NCBI GenBank assembly: GCA_032622095.1
Contig: CP136061.1
Span: forward strand, 193,258,369-193,322,368
Length of the DNA: 64,000 nt
Source: Siphonodentalium dalli
Lineage: Eukaryota > Mollusca > Scaphopoda > Gadilida > Siphonodentaliidae
Reading direction: 5' to 3'
Translations under genes and position numbers: made by a program
Notes under the pieces: model-generated
What the model was told of the DNA's origin: nothing
What the model saw: only the letters and a program-made list of their open reading frames with translations
Database searches by the model: none
Part shown: positions 1 to 14,000 of the stretch, in pieces
Position numbering within the stretch: position 1 is the first letter of the stretch
Layout: every line of letters begins with the position of its first letter

Positions 1-579
1 GTTCCTGGAGAGCAAAGGCTGAACATGCCTGCAAAGAAAATAATTTACAGAAATTCTACCCCTATCCAAGTATAATATTCAATGACATTTCCAAAACTTC
101 TCCAGGATTTTCGGGAATTTTCCATGACCTCGAGGCAATGAAATGCCATGATTTTTCCAGAGTTAGCAAGGAACTTCAACATTAAAGTTTGATGAATCTT
201 GAATAGCTAACTACTCCTAACATCTGTGTATTAGTTAAATTGTTGGAACTGACTGGAATTTTTTTTTATTTCCAATGACCAGGGATGTGATTATATAATT
301 CCAGGCCATGAATGCAAAGTTTAACATGCAAGAGCACTATTTTGAGTTCTCAAACCAGTTTATTAAATATTCAAATAAACCAAGGCAATATGGTTATGTC
401 ACTGTACTGAGTTTCAGTCCATCTGGTATCGGAACCTGACCATTTTAAAAAACATTTTGTACTTGTAAATAATTCGGACTTACAATGACAGCAACATATC
501 ATGTGGATGATTGTTTACACTCGAATCGATTGCATCCGGTAAATGGTTACAGCAATATCACAGAATTCATATAAAACTA

Positions 580-1667
580 CAGATGGGCCTGTCCCAGATG
601 GGACTAATGTATACCCCTCCATATTCAACATGTTATTCCAAAGAAGTAACCATTGCCACATATTGGAATTGGTCAATAGTATCATTGGAAATGTACTACT
701 CACCTGCAGCTGCTCACCTGTGCGAGCATATATTCAAAGTAAAAACAGTTGAGTAACTATGGCCAATATGAGTCCGACCGAACTCCAAATCGCAGGTGCA
801 CAGGTTCACATGATTGACCCCTGTAGCAACTTTTATTCAAATAGAACAAGAAAATTCTGAGAAAAAGTCCAAACAAAACTAGAGGTGTGACTGTCCCAAT
901 GGGACTACGGATACCCCCCTGTTTTTAAAATACTAAGATGTTTCACATGTCAGTAAACATTTAGTTAAAATACTAAAATAACAGTTCCCATTGCAGGTGT
1001 ACAACCATAACCCTAATCTTATACCTAATGACCGAAAAATGTAGGAATAAAAGCTTGGACAAAATGATGTATGTTGCGAAAAAAATTCTAAGTCGAAAAA
1101 GGGGAATAACTCCACACAAAAAATGTCGGACAGACGTCATAATCGCAGGTGCACAGGTTCCCATGTTACTAAATATCAGTGCCAAGATTAAAAAACATTG
1201 ACCGAAAAATGTAGGAATACAAGCTCGGACAAAATTATGCATGTTGCAAAAAAAATTCTAAGTCGAAAAAGGGGGATAACTCCACCAAAAAATGTCGGAC
1301 AGACGTCCTAATCGCAGGTGCACAAGTTCCCATGGTACTAAATATCTGTGCCACGTTTTAAAAAAATTGACCAAAAAATGTAGGAATAAAAGCTCGGACA
1401 AAAGTATACATGTTGCGAAAATTTTCTAAGTCGAAAAGGGGGGGATAACTCCACAAAAAAAAGTCCGACAGACGTCATAATCGCAGGTGCACAGGTTCCC
1501 ATGGTGGTTGATGTCTGTGCCAAGTTTCACGGAAATTGATTAAAAAACGACTGAGAAAAACTCCGGACAAATTTGTGTCCACGGACGGACGGACAGACGA
1601 CGGACGGACGGACGGACAAGCTGACTCCAGTATACCCCCCCTAACTTCGTTGTGGGGGGTATAAAAA
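580..1667. repeat. Pearl-like nonautonomous element with tandem 170-bp core, microsatellite and 3' hairpin
   Basis: Units of about 170 bp repeat at about 1030, 1200 and 1370, each holding tgtaggaat, tctaagtcgaaaaa and cgcaggtgcacaggttccc. They are followed by an (ACGGACGG)n run at 1577-1618 and a C6/G6 hairpin ending in gtataaaaa (1632-1666). This core plus microsatellite plus hairpin layout resembles the pearl family described in bivalves. Weaker related sequence starts near 580. No coding capacity was seen. Confidence 0.7.
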
Positions 1668-1835
1668 CCTCAAAACCAGCCTGTCAAAACTGGAGAATTC
1701 TAAGTCGAAAAATGGTCATAACTCAAGTCAAAAATGTTTGACCAGACTCCAAATCACAGGTGCTTAGGTTCTCATGATGATTGACCCCTGTAGCAAATTG
1801 GATTCAATTTGAACAAGAACATTCTGAGAAAACGT

Positions 1836-1946
1836 CTCAGTGAGAGCTTTCCGATGAATGGCGACAAGCCATATTTCTGACTAAATCCTGAAAAGTTGCC
1901 GATAATTCTGCTGTTGTTAAGGAGTCGATTATTTAGGGCAATACTG
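1836..1946. repeat. Half copy of a long palindromic element
   Basis: It contains gagctttccgatgaatggc through ggagtcgattatttagggc and matches the right arm of the palindrome at 59099-59299. It ends 14-21 bp from the donor of the last visible ATR exon. Confidence 0.7.
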
Positions 1947-1960
1947 TAGTTTTACCTTAC

Positions 1961-2096
1961 CTGTGTATTGGGATCTGTTGATGCCAAGAAAGCTTTCACC
2001 ACTTCACCAATCAGACCAACTGCGAAGTTCTCTAGTTCGATTGTTGGATGGAACTTAGCGTTATGTTCTATTGGATTATTAGACATGAGCTCCAGT
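1961..2096 (-). CDS. ATR: ATR exon (last one visible)
   Basis: This 136-nt exon has acceptor tgtttcag and donor ACACAG|gtaagg. One base completes Arg, then 45 codons: LELMSNNPIEHNAKFHPTIE, then LENFAVGLIGEVVKAFLAS and TDPNTQ. It corresponds to the family's RLDFS and SSFAYGLLMELTRAYLAYAD. It ends in phase 0. The next exon (family AAYAIQELL) was not found in 1-1960 and should lie beyond the left edge. A half-palindromic element ends about 20 bp past the donor. Confidence 0.94.
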
Positions 2097-5000
2097 CTGA
2101 AACATTCAATGTCAACAGCTGATCCCTTCACTCTTTGAACCCGAGACCAGAATAACGGTCCAATCCTTATATGCCTATAACCCGGGAGACCGGTATTCCG
2201 ATAATCATACAATATTTGACACGGAACTACAGCACAGTAAACTAGATCATGTCATGAATATCTACTCTTAGCTACGCACATAGAGATCATATTCCACCAG
2301 TACAAAACCTTGAAACTTTTTGATAGGGAACCTTATAAAGTCTAAAAATAACGCAGAGAATATATTTCTTTGTTATGAACTGTTCCTTAATAATGTACTG
2401 CACTGTAGGTGAAGGTCCCAACTCAAAATTTCATGATTTAAGTGACTTTGTGAGCGAATATGCTTTGCGTCATTTACAATTATGGCATTTTTCCTGTGTA
2501 TTTAATTCAATGTGTATTCAGTTAGCATATAATAGTAGATTGTCATATAGTTGCATGTGTAGATGTCCCATGTAAGAACATTATGTGTTACGACATGGGA
2601 AATACTATATAATGTCAGGCGCCTCGGTGGGGACCATTTAATGTTCAGGACGTCAAGGTTCAAAGGGTTAACCTTTTTGTGACAGGAGCTGCAGCATGAA
2701 GGATTCTGTGCCAGGGCATTCTCTTATATATGCAAGTCTCCCATAGGGAGCTTCGCATATATAAGAGAATCTACTTAGTCAGTTTCTTTTTCCCATAATT
2801 TGGAGAAAATAAAATGCATAATAGAGGTGACTAATTGGTAAACATCACCAATTTCCACTGGGGAGCTTCAATCTGATCCTAGGTCACCCATAACAGTTGA
2901 TGCCTAAGCAGAAAGAGGTTCCCAGAGAGCGAATTTGGTGACATTAGCCTGCCCTGTGGGAATGCGTCACTAAATTCACCCTCTGAGGACCTCATTCTGC
3001 AAATGTCACACACATTAAATTGAGGCTTTCCTCCGTAACAAATTTTGTTGAGGTTGAATAACGCATGACTGATATATATATGCATGTGCATACAAATTCA
3101 GCAGCGTAGTGAATCCATTATTAACCCCCATTTTATCCGAATCAAAATTTGATTGGATCTACTGCGTTCAGTTCCATTAACACTCCCCAACATTCAGCTT
3201 ACCTGCTTGGATCTATTGCGCCCATTTCTCCTATGCATTCAGCAAACAAACATTGTGCCCTGATATCTGTGTCCCGGCATCCATGTAACAGCTGTTAAAA
3301 ATTAATACTGTGGTAATGAATAGTTGACTTTTAATGAAGTAAGGGCATTTAATTTGGATGTGTCTATTCGCAGAACACACTCAGAAGCTCAAAGTTATTA
3401 TGGATCCCATTTCTATATCCACCGCCAAATTTCTATTGTGGTGGATAATATTTATTGGAGGGAAATGTTCAGATAAGTTCAACAAATGACATTGATCTTA
3501 TTATCTGAACAATTCCTACTTGTCACTGAGTATAGAAAAGATTAATGACAAAACAACGTTTATGAGATAACAACAAAACTATTTTTGAAATTCTTTTTGA
3601 CTTTTGACCCCCTCCCAAAAAAACATGATTATCATCTGGTGTCACAAATGATTAGAAAAAGAAATTTTCAATTGAAAAACATTCTTAGATAACATCTGAA
3701 CAATATAGTGTTCTGCAATATGTTGACCCAACTATTCAAACATTCATTCGTAGTAATCAAATATTCATAGCGATGGTTTCCCGACCATCAATAGCATGTT
3801 TAACTAGAGGTAATTCTAAACATGCCTGTAAATTTTCAAATCAATTCTCCAATAAATGTGGGCTCCAGGGTGTGCAGATGGATTCAAATGTGAAATCCAA
3901 GATGGCTGTTGGCGGCCATGTTTTTTTTTATTTCGGTCAAATTAGGAGGTTCCCATTTAGAGGTGACCCCGAAGATCCATATGAAGTTTGGTGATGATCA
4001 GATGAGGGATGTGGTCTGTAGGGTGTGCCAAAGGATTTAGTCATGCAAAAAGATAATCCAAGATGGCTGCCGGTGGCCATGTTTTTCATAAAAAATCGTT
4101 AAAATTCGATAGCTCCCATCTACAGGTGATCACAATAGTGTCTGCATAATTATAAAATGATCTGGCCATAAATACGGGCTGTTGGGTGTGCCGATGGATT
4201 CAAATTTGAAATCCAAGATGGCTGTTGGCAGCCATGTTTTTCATCGAAATTGGATGGCTCCCATCTATAGGTCAAACTGAAGCTACATATGAAGTTTGGT
4301 AAAGATTGGATAAGGGAAGCAGCCTGTAGGGCGTGCCAAAGGAAATTGTTGACAGACGCACAGATGCACACACGCATGGACGACCGACACCATCCCATGG
4401 CAATAGCTCAAACTTTACGTTGTAAAGTTGAGCTAACAATGGAGTATGAGAACGGTCAATGGTCAATGGTGAAATCACAATGACAAATGATTTTAAATAT
4501 TGTTAAATAAAATCTTGGTCAGATGGAACAACCAACTGGTCACTTACCACAGATATGAGTTGTGAGATCATTGGATCAACAGTTTCATCAGAGTCGTCTC
4601 CAGCTATCAAACTATGCAGCTGGTCCTAAAAATAGTAACACAGCCATTATTGGACAGAAGGTTTACTAAATTTTTGCAATTTCCTTCTAAGGCCATACAA
4701 AGTCAATTTTCTGTTTCTCAAGCCAGCTCGCATGGTACCAAAACCAGCCTGAGTTTAGTGTACCTGTCATTTGCAGAATGAGGTCCCCAGAGGGTGAATT
4801 TAGTGACACTATCCCGCATAGCGGGCTAGCATCATTAAATTCACCCTAGGGGGACCTCATTCTGCTTAGGGCTCATCTTCTCTGGAAAGTTTCTTTATTA
4901 TAAAATTTCTATATAAACTTCTTCACATAGATTCTATTACTTTTTTTGTTTAGTTTAGAGGTGCCATGATTATTGATTTTGATAATCGATAATCGGTCGT

Positions 5001-8000
5001 CAATAATCAACTATAATCGATTAATCGTACCTAATATTAATAACATCAGTGGAAGTATTCCGTAATATGGCCTATTGGTTGGGTGCTGGTTAACTGCTAT
5101 CGCTGCTTGTTTGGGACATCGGCTGATGTAATTTTTATGTTAATAAAGTGCATCATAAACCACCAGTAATGACCAATGAGCACAATGTATTCAATACGAG
5201 CACAGTTCTCGGCGATGTCATGGTTATAATATTTGTGAGTACTTTGGAACCAACGTAGCGATAAATTTAATAGCCAAACATACAAGCAATATAAAAGTAG
5301 GAATAGCAGTGATAGCAGTTAACCAGCACCCAACCAATAGGCCATATTACGGAATGCTTCAAGTAATGTTATTAATATTAGGCCACACAAAATCAATGGT
5401 TTGTTTCTCAGGCGCGCGCGCATGCCCCCAAAACACCGCGCATTTAACATTTTATCGCGTTTGCAAAAAATGAAGAAAAAAAAATTTCGGTATGAAAATT
5501 CTATGGTACGTTTCTCCGTATATTGCTCGATCTCGCGCGGAACGCCAATCGAGTGTACCCGAATTTCCTGTGCTTCCGGTGCGTTTGTATTATTTTTTCG
5601 ACTTTGAACAATTTCATGCCACATCTAAGCATACATATCAAGCATTTGATGGCTATTTTGCTAGATTGGACGGTCATATCTGATTATAATGAAGCGGGCA
5701 CACTAATTGAGCTATTACGGGACCAGATAACAAAACTTAAAGTCGTCATCGATGTGAAAAATGTAGAGCTTGACGGGTGGCGCATTCTGTGGCGCTGTCT
5801 GTTGCTGTTAAAGACATTGTTGAGGAATTTGGGAAATATTTCAAGTTCAAACTATCTGAATCATCTGACAAGAAAAATGACAATAAAAACCGAACTGAAG
5901 ATGCCTTCAAAATGCTCATGGACAAGTCTAAACATAGACAAGATACAGTTTTTCTCCTCGAGAAGGTGGATGGAGGAAATTCTAAATGCCGACTCTTCAA
6001 TGACATCTTTGACATGCTCGAAAAAAACAATGTCGGTTGGACGGATGACGCTGTCACCACAATTGGCAAACCATTTGTGGATGCCATCGTCGCCGTCCTG
6101 TGGTATATTGATCCACACTACACCACAATTCTCGACAGATTTCCAGAGCTAACCGGGTTATTCAAAATCTTCACCGGTTTGAAATACAGACATGCCGTCC
6201 AGAAAATATCCCAAGAAAAGTTGTTATCTTTGGAGTCTGAAGTAGACAGATTCACAGATGCACCATGGATGAATACCAAACAATGGCAACCGGTACGTGA
6301 GGGCGTGGTGGAAGTGTTAGACCTTGTGCACAAATACATTGTTTATCTTAGAAAAAAATTGGATGAAGTTCAGCAGTGCCACATGTGTGAAGATGTTGTG
6401 CGATCCGCTGCCGATTCACAGCTGTTAGTTGTCATCAAACCGAGTCATTTAGTAAAGCCGACTGTTGCTGCTCGTTATGCTAAATTGAATTCAGAACTGT
6501 CAACAGTGTCGTACTACGAAAAACTGAATCTTGATGATTGGCTGTATTCATATATCAATAGGGTCATATTCTGACATATAAAATAAATCTTCTTCCTTAA
6601 TAATTGCCACTGTTGAATGTCAATTGATATCAAGACCTGCCAAGCAGTGATGATGTGGTATCTTTGCTAGAGTGACATTAAATCAATCAATCATATGAAC
6701 CAGTACTTGTAAGTGAATACTCCTGTTTCTGTAATACACAAGTGGGATGAGACACCTGAAAGAGAGACTAGTTAAAATAATATGACAGATTGTACCCCTG
6801 GGCTGGTATTCAGGTTATCAATAACAGGATAGAGTGTTCAATTCAAGCAGTCAAATTTAGGGGAAAATACCATTTAATATAATAAAGATGAACAGTGTTC
6901 ATCCTTATTATATTAACTGGTATGTTTCGCTAAAATTGACTGCTTGCTGCAGTGTTAGTAGCCCATGATAATTTTTTTTTTTAAATCGCCCTCCCTCATG
7001 CATTTAAAAAAATAAATGCCTGAGAAACAAAACATTGAGTTTGTGTGGCCTTAGGTACGATTAATCGATTATAGTCGATTATTGACGACCGATTATCGAT
7101 TATCAAAATCAATAATCGTGTCACCTCTAGAACCAATGTAGCGATTAATTTAATAGCGAAACATACAAGCAATATAAAAGTAGGAATGCATGACAGACCG
7201 ACGGTGGTTCCTAAAAAAAGGAATCTAATTTACGGAAACTATAAGTTTCAGCAAACTTCCAGAGTGTGGATAACAATCACAAAGGTGGGCCCCGCCCGCA
7301 AATTTCAGGACTCAGAAAAAGTTAAGTATTTGATAATGGTCAATTTCATTCAGCAGTCACCACACAATAAGCGATAGCCTGTACTAGTAGCATCTAAATA
7401 TACTTATACAAACAAAGTATACTTGCTGCAAATGACACCGCAGAGAATATCGCTGATTAAAATGCCGTAGGTTCCCAGGTTTCGAGAGAATGTCAATCGA
7501 CTCCCCTTTGAACCAATGAGATTCAAGGGCGAGTGCATTCAGTTCATTGACAGTCAGCCCAATTCAAAGACATAATGCCGCCATTCTTGAAGAAATAAAC
7601 AACGCCGTCGGCATAAGTTCAAAGCTGCAGTGCCGCCAATTTGAAGAATATACAACGACCCGAAGAGTAACCATGTCGCATCATCAAATGAACTGCCGAC
7701 TGTTTGCAACATAAGTTAGTAGTACTCATGTTGTCGGAATCTCTTTGATACATGATCAAAGGTTGTTAACCCCTCGGTTGTAGATTAAACTGTGTAAAAT
7801 AATCAGGGTATTCAACAATAACTTGCATTTTCCAACGTCCGAAATAAATAATGCAGATTAATTGATGACGGAAATGGTAATCGATTATCGGCTTTATCAA
7901 CGGTTCATCGATTTTGACGATTAATCGTGGCACCCCTAGTTTAGTTGCTCTATATCCCCAAATTGGCAGAGGACACATTGCATAATCGAGGTTTCCAATG

Positions 8001-11000
8001 GGTGTACATTACAATATTTACCATTTGTGAACTTCAATCTGATTCTATGTCTCCTACAGCAGCTGAGGCCATGCAGAATGAGGTTTCCAGAGGGTAATTT
8101 AGTGATGCTAGCCCACTATTAATTCACCCTCTGGCGGCCTCATTCTGCAAATGACAGGCACTAAACTCAGGCTTCTCCCAAAACCCTCTGTGTTGAACCT
8201 TTTTATTCGTGTTTGATATATCGGAAAAACGTTTAATATGTTTGTCCTAATTGAGCGTTGGGACGCTGAATTCACATTGCTCACATAGCCGTCAAGCTGA
8301 CAAGGATTCATGTCTTAGTGAAAATCCCATTGATCTGAAATCAGTACTTATCTACAGACAGACGAGTCTTACACAAGCTTGCATTGTCGGTGTCTTTGAA
8401 GTCGCCAACACCCACTTGCTACACGGACTGCCACAGCCTGAGTGACATTCAGTGTGGCATTTACGACATCACAATGTAGAAATATCTTTCAGCACAGTTG
8501 CTTTGATACACTATATATCTATTCTAACACCTGCATTGATTGTAGGCCCGTAACTAGGTCAGCCATCTGTGAGTCTTTATTCTTATGACATGCTCAAGGC
8601 CTGTCAAACAGATAACAGATCACGGTCAGTCCTTATCAAGTGGATGCGATGTGATCATGTGATATGCATTTACCAGTCGGGTTCTTTGTGATGTCTGATG
8701 AGATTAATTTTCATTGAAGTAGGCTCAAACAGCCACATTTAAGTCCATATATTTTGATAATTATGACACACACAATACTGTTATTTATTTTAACAAAGAG
8801 AGCTTATATTTGGTGGTCGGTAGACTGGTAGAGTAATGTTTTATGCGACTTTGGTCACGTAAGAAACCTACAATTCTACATATATATCGGATCGGCAAAA
8901 CAGCATATTTATCTGGATATCGATATCCAAACGATATCATGATTATTGGCCCGTTCTGGTAAGCCATACCGATAATCGGCTCATCTCTATAGGAGACATC
9001 TTCTCCCTAAAATGTGCCACTTCTCCCCATTTTTCAGCCAGGGAGAAGAGACTTCTCTTTCACATGCTAGTATGCATATATCCCAACAGCATATTTTAAG
9101 TATATTTACTGATTATAATGGTGTTCTTACTCGCTATATAATGCTTTTATAAATGGGTTCTTGTATTGCATAATACTTATTTTATCAGAGATAGGTGATG
9201 TTAAAGGCCCACTTAATTTTCGAGTCACTAATTATTTGTTTATAGTGCCTTGAAATACGGTTTTAATAACAATCTATGTCATAAAATATGATTAAAATAC
9301 AATAATTCATCACTATTTGAAACAGCTGTGTCTCCGAAGATGCCCATAGAGAAATAGAAAACAGCTGAAATCATACAAAGATTACCCCCCGTTTTGGCTC
9401 CCAGAAATAAAAAATTCAAACTAAAAATGTATTTTCAATGGAAGTGGAATAACTTTAAAATTTAATCTTTAAAATACAATTTGAACTACAATCCAGATGA
9501 AAAAAACACGTCAGTACTCAACAAAAACAACATTTTAACAGTTTATTGCACCGGATAAGTTGATAATACAATGTTTTGGAGCTTCCTCTTTAAATTGTTA
9601 TATAATATGGCATAAATTTTATATATGTGATCTGGGGGTCTGAAAATTAAGTGGGCCTTTAACCCTTTACCCAACAAACCGGCCAAAACCGGCCAAGTAA
9701 AGCTTCAACAGCCTAAAATATCTTCGGTCTGTCTCAATAGAACCATACAAATATGGATATCATTGGAACCGGCTCCTTGACCACATTGTGATAGTTACAG
9801 TTATACCCTGTGCCAATGCATTCTCTTATATATGCGAGTCGACCATAGGTCGCCTCGCATATATAAGAGAATGCATTGGCCTAAAAAAAATCTTTTTTTA
9901 ACACTTTTTACCATTTTTTCTTACAATCTTTAACAATTTTATAATTTTTAATGTGTTAAGCCAATGCATTCTCTTATATATGCGAGGCGACCTATGGTCG
10001 ACTCGCATATATAAGAGAATGCATTGGCACAGGGCCCTACTGTTGGGTAAAGGGTTAAAGAGTAATTTGAATGTCAGCCTTTATGACTTCTCTCTGACAA
10101 CAGTCCACTTCTCCCTAATAACCGCAGGGAGAAGTGCAAGCTTGGAAATAATGTGTCTGTCATTTGCAGAATGAGGTCACCAGAGAGTGAATTTATTGAT
10201 GCTATTCCGCATCCCTATGTCATGCAGGTATACTAGTAGCCTATGAGAAACAGAACATTATTTTGTCAGCCTAACCACTTTAACAGTACTCACCTTTGAT
10301 TCTCGGAGGGATTTTCTCAACTTAGTCAAAGCTTGTAGCCTCACATCCAGGTTTTCATGAGTGACCCCTTTTAATGAGTGTTGGAGTGTTGTTCTGAAGT
10401 CTGATTGACTGTAAGTACAGAAATATCGGGAGCTATGAAATTCACCGACCCATCTGACGGTTCAACCCTCAAAATTAGAAAAATAATACCACTGCAAATT
10501 TAATGCTGTAGCATGTTATAGTCCACATGTTTCCACAGTGTTTCCCCATGGCATTGCTTATTGCTGTGGCTAATTTCGAGGACTGGGTGGCTTATATTCT
10601 GATACCCCCAAAAAACTGTCAAATCAAGTGATATTATTACTTTAAAATTCCAAATAATAAATAATATTTCTAACTCTCAAAAGCATTTTTGCATGGATAT
10701 TTTTAACTGAGATGTAATTATCAAACAAACAATCTTCATTTGAAAAAAAATTCCAATGCCTAAATAAGTATAATATAATGTGTAAGCCAGAGCTGTTAAA
10801 TTTCAAGGATTGTCCGTGAGACTCCCCGATTGCCATAGCGAAAACATCTAAAATATGGATAACCATCCATTTCTCCAACATGTCAGAATGTGGATAATTA
10901 TAGTAGGGCTACGCATGTCAACAGATCAAATGAGTACACCCATTGGCCATTAATCCCTTTTTTCACAGTTTGGGCATCCCTCAATATATTAATTAATTGT

Positions 11001-14000
11001 TCTGAGGCAGTTCATCCAATCATGCATCTACTTTATTTTAATAGACCTATTTGTTAATGGCCTCCAGAATCACACAGCTGTTAAATAACCGCTAAGTCAC
11101 AAAGCATGCGAATGTGTCAATTTCATTTGCAGGTAAAACTGTATGACAGGTCCATTTTGTACTTTCAGTTTCATGCATGTCATGTTGTAACCTGTGCAAC
11201 TCTGGTTCATTTTTACTTATTTTTACTTATTTTAAACAAAGTTTTTGCTTCTTAAAATTTGTTAATAAATAGTGGAATGTGTCCATTTCTTTTGGGGGTT
11301 AAACCGTAAGACAAGTCCATTTTATAGATTATTCCAATTTTGTATTTTCAGTTTCGCGCAAATCCGGCCGTATCCAGTGGAATTCTGAGTATTTAACTTA
11401 GTTTAAACAAAGTGTCTGCTTCTTTCTCTTTAATAAATGGTGATGGTCTCTCAACACAGGTGGAATTTGTGTTCTGAACCGAAAATTAGGAGGTTGCGTT
11501 TAACAGGTGATCGCCCATTGACGGTGAACAAGAAATGCGGTCGCAACTTGGAGGTGGTCCCTCCCGCAAAAATCTCCCGGATTGCCATATTCAAAACTTA
11601 ACAGGTCTGGTGTAAGCCAACAATGCTGCAACTGTTTCTCATATTAGATTAAACAAGAATGCTGGGATACATCCACGGTGCCAAATTGAAACATGGGCAG
11701 GAGCGAAAGCAAATTTAAAATAAACAATCCAGAAAGGATATTGCAAACAATGTCGTGAGCAATCTTTAGAAAGCAGTCATGAAGGCACACATCCATACAA
11801 TATTTCATTGATATCTGATAACCCATAGCGGAGATATCTGCCCGGAAAGACAAAAACATCCAGATGAATAAAGAATGAAACTCTAGAACGAAAAAAACCA
11901 ACTTCATTTGTCCCTCTTTTGAAAGCAATCATGATGTCGAAGCAAACCAAATATCATTCAGATCTGATAATCAATGGCTGAGGTATTTGCGCGGATGGAA
12001 AAAAAACCCACTATTTCCAGATGAACAAAGGATAACTCTAGAATGGAAAACATGAACAACGTAAATTCACCCTTTTTTAAAAACAGCCATAATGGTGAAC
12101 CTCCATACCAAATTGATTTTAGATCAGATAATCCATGGCTGAGATATAACATTTTCAATAGAAAATACATATTCCCTATAAGATACTTACACACTGAACT
12201 ACATGGTATATTCATCTTTATTCACAAGAAAGGATTCTATGAGATCCGTTTAAAATTTATTATTTTGGTACGAAATAGCTTAAGTACCTTTTTGAATCAT
12301 TATTTATATGACGTAGCAGGTCAAGGTCATTTGTTCACTTGTTATATATATAAGCAAGTGGGGACACAGTCAAGATATCTTTTTCATCCTCTTACAAGAC
12401 TCGAGGGGTGTGACCGAGCAGCAGGGAGGGAAAATCCCAATTTGAGAGGGACCTGTGAGTTCAGTGTGTAAGTATCTTATAGGGAATATGTATTTTCTAT
12501 TGAAAATGTTATATTCCCTTCAAAGATACGTTACACACTGAACTACATGGTAGAATCAACTCATAGGAGGAGGCTGCAAGGAATGAGAAACTATTGTATT
12601 GTAGTTAAGAGTAATTAATCTGAACCTGCTGAGTAGCAACAAATGGATCCAAAATGTACCGATTTGCAAATTTTATTGATGGTACAAGGTAGAGTGGAGA
12701 AAGTGGAAGAATGAGCCCATTGGCTGAATCTCTGCACCTCCCCCCCCCCCTTTTGGTTCTGAAGTCAGACAAACCTGTAATTGTGAAATCTCCCCAAGGT
12801 CATATGCAGGTACATGCATGTGCCACCTCCTCCCTGGAGTAAGCTGGTCATATGCAGAAAGCATAGACCACCCTGCTCCATGGTATATGACTGAACGAAC
12901 CAAGATATCCCAACGTTTCGACACCAGAGGAAGGAAATCTATTGTTACCTGAATGGTCAATATGGATGCAAAACGAGGAAGTGGCAACTGTAAATACGAT
13001 TAGAAACATACCACCGCATCATGTATGGTGAAGAAAACCCAGAACTAAATAGCCACCGCATCAAGATTGTAAGGTTTGCGACCTACTGGCAGTAACGGTG
13101 TCTAACTCGACCAACTGATAAAGGCGCAAAAGAAGTATTTTCGGACTGACCATCAAAATGACAGTATTTTACTTCAGTGAATTAATACACCGGACAGAGG
13201 CCATATTCCATCCGACAATGCCCATGATTGGTAGTTACTTTAAGTCTGGAAACTGGTAACAAAAACCCCAGGTAACGAAGTCCATGAAGAGCGTTATAGG
13301 ACTTGGAAATTCCCTAAATGTTTCCTGGTATCGAAACAATCGAGAAGAAAAAGTTCAGAGAGTCCTGAGTTGTAACTACCTCCACAGCCTGTCAATCCAA
13401 TAGTGTATGCAGTTACACGTACACTTGATTCAAAGGAATACTTTGCAGTCTGCATGTAACATATTAGAAAATGTGTAGAAGGAGGAGACCCATCGTGATG
13501 GAACTCCTTCAAACAGTCTGAAAGAAGGAACAGGCCATGGATGATTAAGGTCCCAAAAACAACCAGACTGTGGATAACAAGAAGATTGTGTCTGCTTGTT
13601 ATTCACTGATTGTTCTTAACAGCCGAAGGGCCCGGGTCCATGAGCAGTTATTGTTTTTTAGCCCACCCGCCCCACCGCAACTACCAAGGAGAAAGCATAT
13701 ACTCGGTCGACATGAGGTCGAGGAGGTATGCCAGAGGTGTGAACAGAAGGCAAAATTTACCGAAGACCAGTCACATGTGTGTATGGTCGGACGGTTGTCT
13801 GTAGCTCATACAGCGAGGACCCGGACCCTAGGTCCTCCCCGCGGGCAGAGACTCTCTGTTGCCAACAATGATTGTCTCATATGTGCCGTTAGACGAATTG
13901 CCCGTCTGTTTGAGTAATGCAAGACAGCATGTCAAAAAAGGAGCACTGAGTACAATAATGCCCGATTCCAGAGGTGCCACGACTATTTATTTTGATAATC

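Larger units (their letters stand above)
4956..7938. mobile_element. hAT-superfamily element with nested insertions
   Basis: Terminal repeats are TAGAGGTGCCA on the left and the complement of TAGGGGTGCCACGATTA on the right. The flanking 8 bp are identical, GTTTAGTT (4948-4955 and 7939-7946), which is the hAT target-duplication length. A related repeat without the insertion is present near 20995-21130 and serves as an empty site. The interior carries an inverted copy of the left end (about 5310-5380 and 7054-7137) and a nested Harbinger-type element (5381-7050). Subterminal DNA is rich in ATCGATTA motifs. No transposase ORF was seen. Confidence 0.85.

Noticed and set aside
1-580. Search for the next ATR exon downstream of 1961
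   Set aside because: No minus-strand open stretch with AG/GT borders and the expected AAYAIQELL-like sequence was found. The exon must lie outside the window.
12043-12471. 142-codon plus-strand ORF
   Set aside because: It crosses from a pearl-like core into a foldback MITE. The composition and junction show it is a chance frame.
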